Shown in pieces: positions 63,001 to 64,000 of a DNA stretch of 64,000 nt. A model generated the notes under the pieces. The model ran no database searches, was not told the DNA's origin, and saw only the letters and a list, made by a program, of their open reading frames with translations. This stretch comes from Planctomycetota bacterium (lineage in GTDB: Bacteria > Planctomycetota > UBA1135 > GCA-002686595), in NCBI GenBank assembly GCA_021413885.1, contig JAIOPM010000046.1:47345-111344 (forward strand), in the 5' to 3' direction. A program made the position numbers and the translations under genes. The stretch's first letter is position 1. Each line of letters starts with the position of its first letter.

Positions 63001-64000
63001 GCACTCTGGCGCGCGCGAGCGCGACCATCGCGAGGCACGACGTCTCGACGTGCGCTTCGCCGGTGTTGCCGATCCACGTCCACGTTCCGTCGGGCTGCTG
63101 CGTCGCGATCAGGCGCGCGGCGAGACCCTGAGCTCGATCGACGAGGCGCGCGTACTCCGCGTTCTGCGCGCGGCCGCTCGCCGTGACCAACGCCATCGTC
63201 TCGCACACGCCGAGCAAGTCGGCCGCCGACGCCGCGGTGCCTTCGGCCGGGCCGCGGTAGACGAGCCCGCCTTCGCCGAGCGCCGCGTTGACCAACAACG
63301 CGTCGACGTTCGGGCCCACGGCGATCTCGAGCGTACGTCCGCGCGGCTTGCGCTTCGGATCGAGCTCGAGATCGACGCTCGTCGCGCCGTCGAGCAAACC
63401 GCTCTTCGCCGCCGTGAGTTCGACGCCCCACGGACGCACGTCGATCCGCGCCGACGTCTTCGCGACCGGACGGTACGGACGCGCGCTGATGGTCGCCGCG
63501 AGCGTGCCGGCCGTCGCTTCGCCGTCGAGCTCGCCCGTTGCTTCGAGTTCGAGCGCGAGCACGCCGCCGGCGACGAGCGGATCGAGCGCGGGGAACACGG
63601 CTTCGGTCTCCGCGTCGGGGCCGAGCGTCACTTCGAGCGGGTAGAGCTTCGCGTCGCTGCCCAGCGTCGTGCGCAACGCGAGCTTCGCCGTCCCGCGCAG
63701 GCCGGTGAGATTGTGGACGCGCGCGACGAAGCGCGGCGCGTCGCCTTCGACCAGGTTCAACGGCGCGCGCAGCTCGACGAAGAACTCGTCCTTCGAGATC
63801 AACGTCGCTTGCGTCTGCCCGAAGAGCAGTCCCTTGTCCGCGCCGACCGCGACCGCGCGCCAACGCGTGCTGCGCTCGGGGATCTTCACCTTGACCGTCG
63901 CTTTGCCCGCCGCGTCGGTGACGACGCTCGGCGACCAGTGCGCGGTGTCGAAAGTCTCGAGCGCGGGCGCGTTCGACGGAACCGTGTCGCCCGCACCGCG
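60050..64000 (-). CDS. Alpha-2-macroglobulin-like protein (5' end outside window)
   Basis: 1316 codons are visible; the gene runs off the end of the window, so signal peptide and N-terminal MG domains are not seen. HWSPSVVTDAAGKATVKVKIPERST and ELRAPLNLVEGDAPRFVARVHNLTG are the A2M domain; downstream comes the alpha/alpha toroid (ATQQPDGTWTWIGNTGEAHVETSCLAMVALARA). Where thioester-bearing members have GCxEQ this protein reads LLGVCETM, so a thioester is not expected. The last 500 residues have TPR-like helices (LDDLFHLGQALYLAGEKEAARVLLQKL) and an end with beta-strands. In bacteria, such proteins trap proteases in the periplasm; this thioester-less form may act differently. Confidence 0.9.
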   Translation of the reverse strand, partial: RGAGDTVPSNAPALETFDTAHWSPSVVTDAAGKATVKVKIPERSTRWRAVAVGADKGLLFGQTQATLISKDEFFVELRAPLNLVEGDAPRFVARVHNLTGLRGTAKLALRTTLGSDAKLYPLEVTLGPDAETEAVFPALDPLVAGGVLALELEATGELDGEATAGTLAATISARPYRPVAKTSARIDVRPWGVELTAAKSGLLDGATSVDLELDPKRKPRGRTLEIAVGPNVDALLVNAALGEGGLVYRGPAEGTAASAADLLGVCETMALVTASGRAQNAEYARLVDRAQGLAARLIATQQPDGTWTWIGNTGEAHVETSCLAMVALARARVRGVSIVDTALANGRGALVKGFREASQQADELKAMLSWALAENEQGDFGALNRLHRERATLSPAALAYTALALAAMNRGPMASEVADVLETKALDQDARPPRCAFDSTGNIAWNRSRLAMTALAAVALERAKPTSSKLAATIEELLASRPWYDGRARGLAIAAIAMWRGTTQPTNDRVRVTVSIPGLEGAKLDFTPEKPGETLSWDVPDNLPSKLTIAFEIEGRGRPHFSAVLRGFSADVSERNTKTLRVRQHDYVAVAPRYRGFEIATGFGVIQDTHDEWVNRVTQLGVGSMLRGSLQFQADGDWDRRREQSHYLTVEVPLPAGARLLEGSLNGNVLHHEERDGKLVMHLGQLAGWFQIDYVLVGAVPGKYRVAPPVLRSLYEPEEFALGAASELTVLARGETSKDEYRATPDELFHLGQALYLAGEKEAARVLLQKLFDEWEPKLNEQTLSTAAGYLLFANIERNAPRDIVRYFEILKEKNPDLYVPFEQVMAVGAAYRAIEEHERALTIFRATIEETFGKELRVVGTLEEQNEPLEAIETMRRLCREYPDGAAVVTATLSLSDKLLTLAPKASRMPQLVAKGVDRATLTVQGMLELQRFLSLYVLDPLAPEAGLNLVTAHLSIDDFVTASKLGAEFANVWGEPRFSDAFAYSRAVAEWYLGHDDEALKALGRIATVEYTAADGTKSPSPNRDLALYILGQIHHARQEFGLASGYYERVQTLFADAREALEGFRERKISLEELTTARPGERVEIEIAHRNVKDAEILVYPVDLMTLYLRERNLSRVTQVNLSGIAPKLQRKVELASDDALRPTKTKVKLDLVEPGAYLVMCRGGDLHASGLVLISQIELEVKEDVATGHMRIQVADQKTHKYVRDVDVRVIGSQNGDFLSGRTDPRGLFVTDGIIGNATVIARTDARHYAFHRGTTLLAQRDVRRPGQAGEMNQDYLMNVRGLNDAVQQQRAQSFDDEVRRERKGVQIRTVR

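Noticed and set aside
60816..63863. 1015-codon minus-strand frame in a second phase
   Set aside because: Overlaps the A2M-like gene on the same strand in another frame; Arg-rich, no domain, and the other frame has clear A2M motifs.
1..64000. tRNA, rRNA or other known RNA genes
   Set aside because: Gaps were read on both strands for tRNA arms and conserved rRNA strings; none was found. The gaps are short and the weak hairpins in them are common in GC-rich DNA.

Overview
The window is GC-rich (about 65-70 percent by eye), densely coding, bacterial DNA. Tandem Pkn-type Ser/Thr kinases with TPR tails sit directly behind an ECF sigma factor. There are many exported beta-propeller and FG-GAP proteins, a DUF1570-like gluzincin fused to other modules, an alpha-2-macroglobulin-like giant and a CHAT-TPR lipoprotein. 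Three unrelated exported proteins share one C-terminal module. Together these point to Planctomycetota, probably one of the deep, poorly studied lineages; this is inference from gene content, since no rRNA is present. Because GC is so high, almost every real gene carries long open frames on its opposite strand, and these were discarded.

Layout. 1-7.9 kb (minus): five translationally coupled, exported amidohydrolase-fold genes (six domains, since one is a double), all of which have lost the metal-binding His/Asp residues. A possible structured leader sits around the first start codon. 8.2-18.4 kb: a nucleoside-salvage region on the minus strand made of an RpiB-DeoC fusion and a deoB-deoA-nupC-pnp operon. 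It is interrupted by a glycosyltransferase, an exported DUF6624-like protein and a gene with an in-frame TAG. 18.6-31.9 kb: exported and surface proteins (beta-propeller, sulfatase-like TPR lipoprotein, FG-GAP protein, zincin lipoprotein, two TolB-like propellers), an enoyl-CoA hydratase, a DUF1499 protein, and two 103-bp near-perfect palindromic repeats. 31.9-40.3 kb: CHAT-TPR lipoprotein, diguanylate cyclase, transketolase, a DUF6883/DUF4926 gene pair, and a SnoaL/DUF4440-like lipoprotein. 40.5-47.3 kb: ECF sigma factor and two paralogous kinase-TPR receptors. 47.4-52.5 kb: GT-C-like membrane protein, methyltransferase, two tandem hypothetical paralogues and a small conserved protein. 52.5-64 kb: a 1224-residue metallopeptidase/thioredoxin-like fusion, a large exported protein with the shared C-terminal module, a winged-helix protein, and the 3' part of an alpha-2-macroglobulin-like gene.

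Pathway logic. NupC imports nucleosides; PNP and DeoA split them to (deoxy)ribose-1-phosphate; DeoB makes the 5-phosphates; the RpiB-DeoC fusion turns these into ribulose-5-phosphate, or glyceraldehyde-3-phosphate plus acetaldehyde; the transketolase could continue pentose metabolism. The sigma/kinase block looks like a signalling unit.

Promoters. Several genes have a TANNNT (-10-like) hexamer only 6-11 nt before the start codon, which suggests leaderless transcripts. No tRNA, rRNA, CRISPR array, transposase or prophage gene was seen. No stretch longer than about 300 bases lacks a gene; the longest gaps are about 200-265 bases and are described under neighbouring entries.
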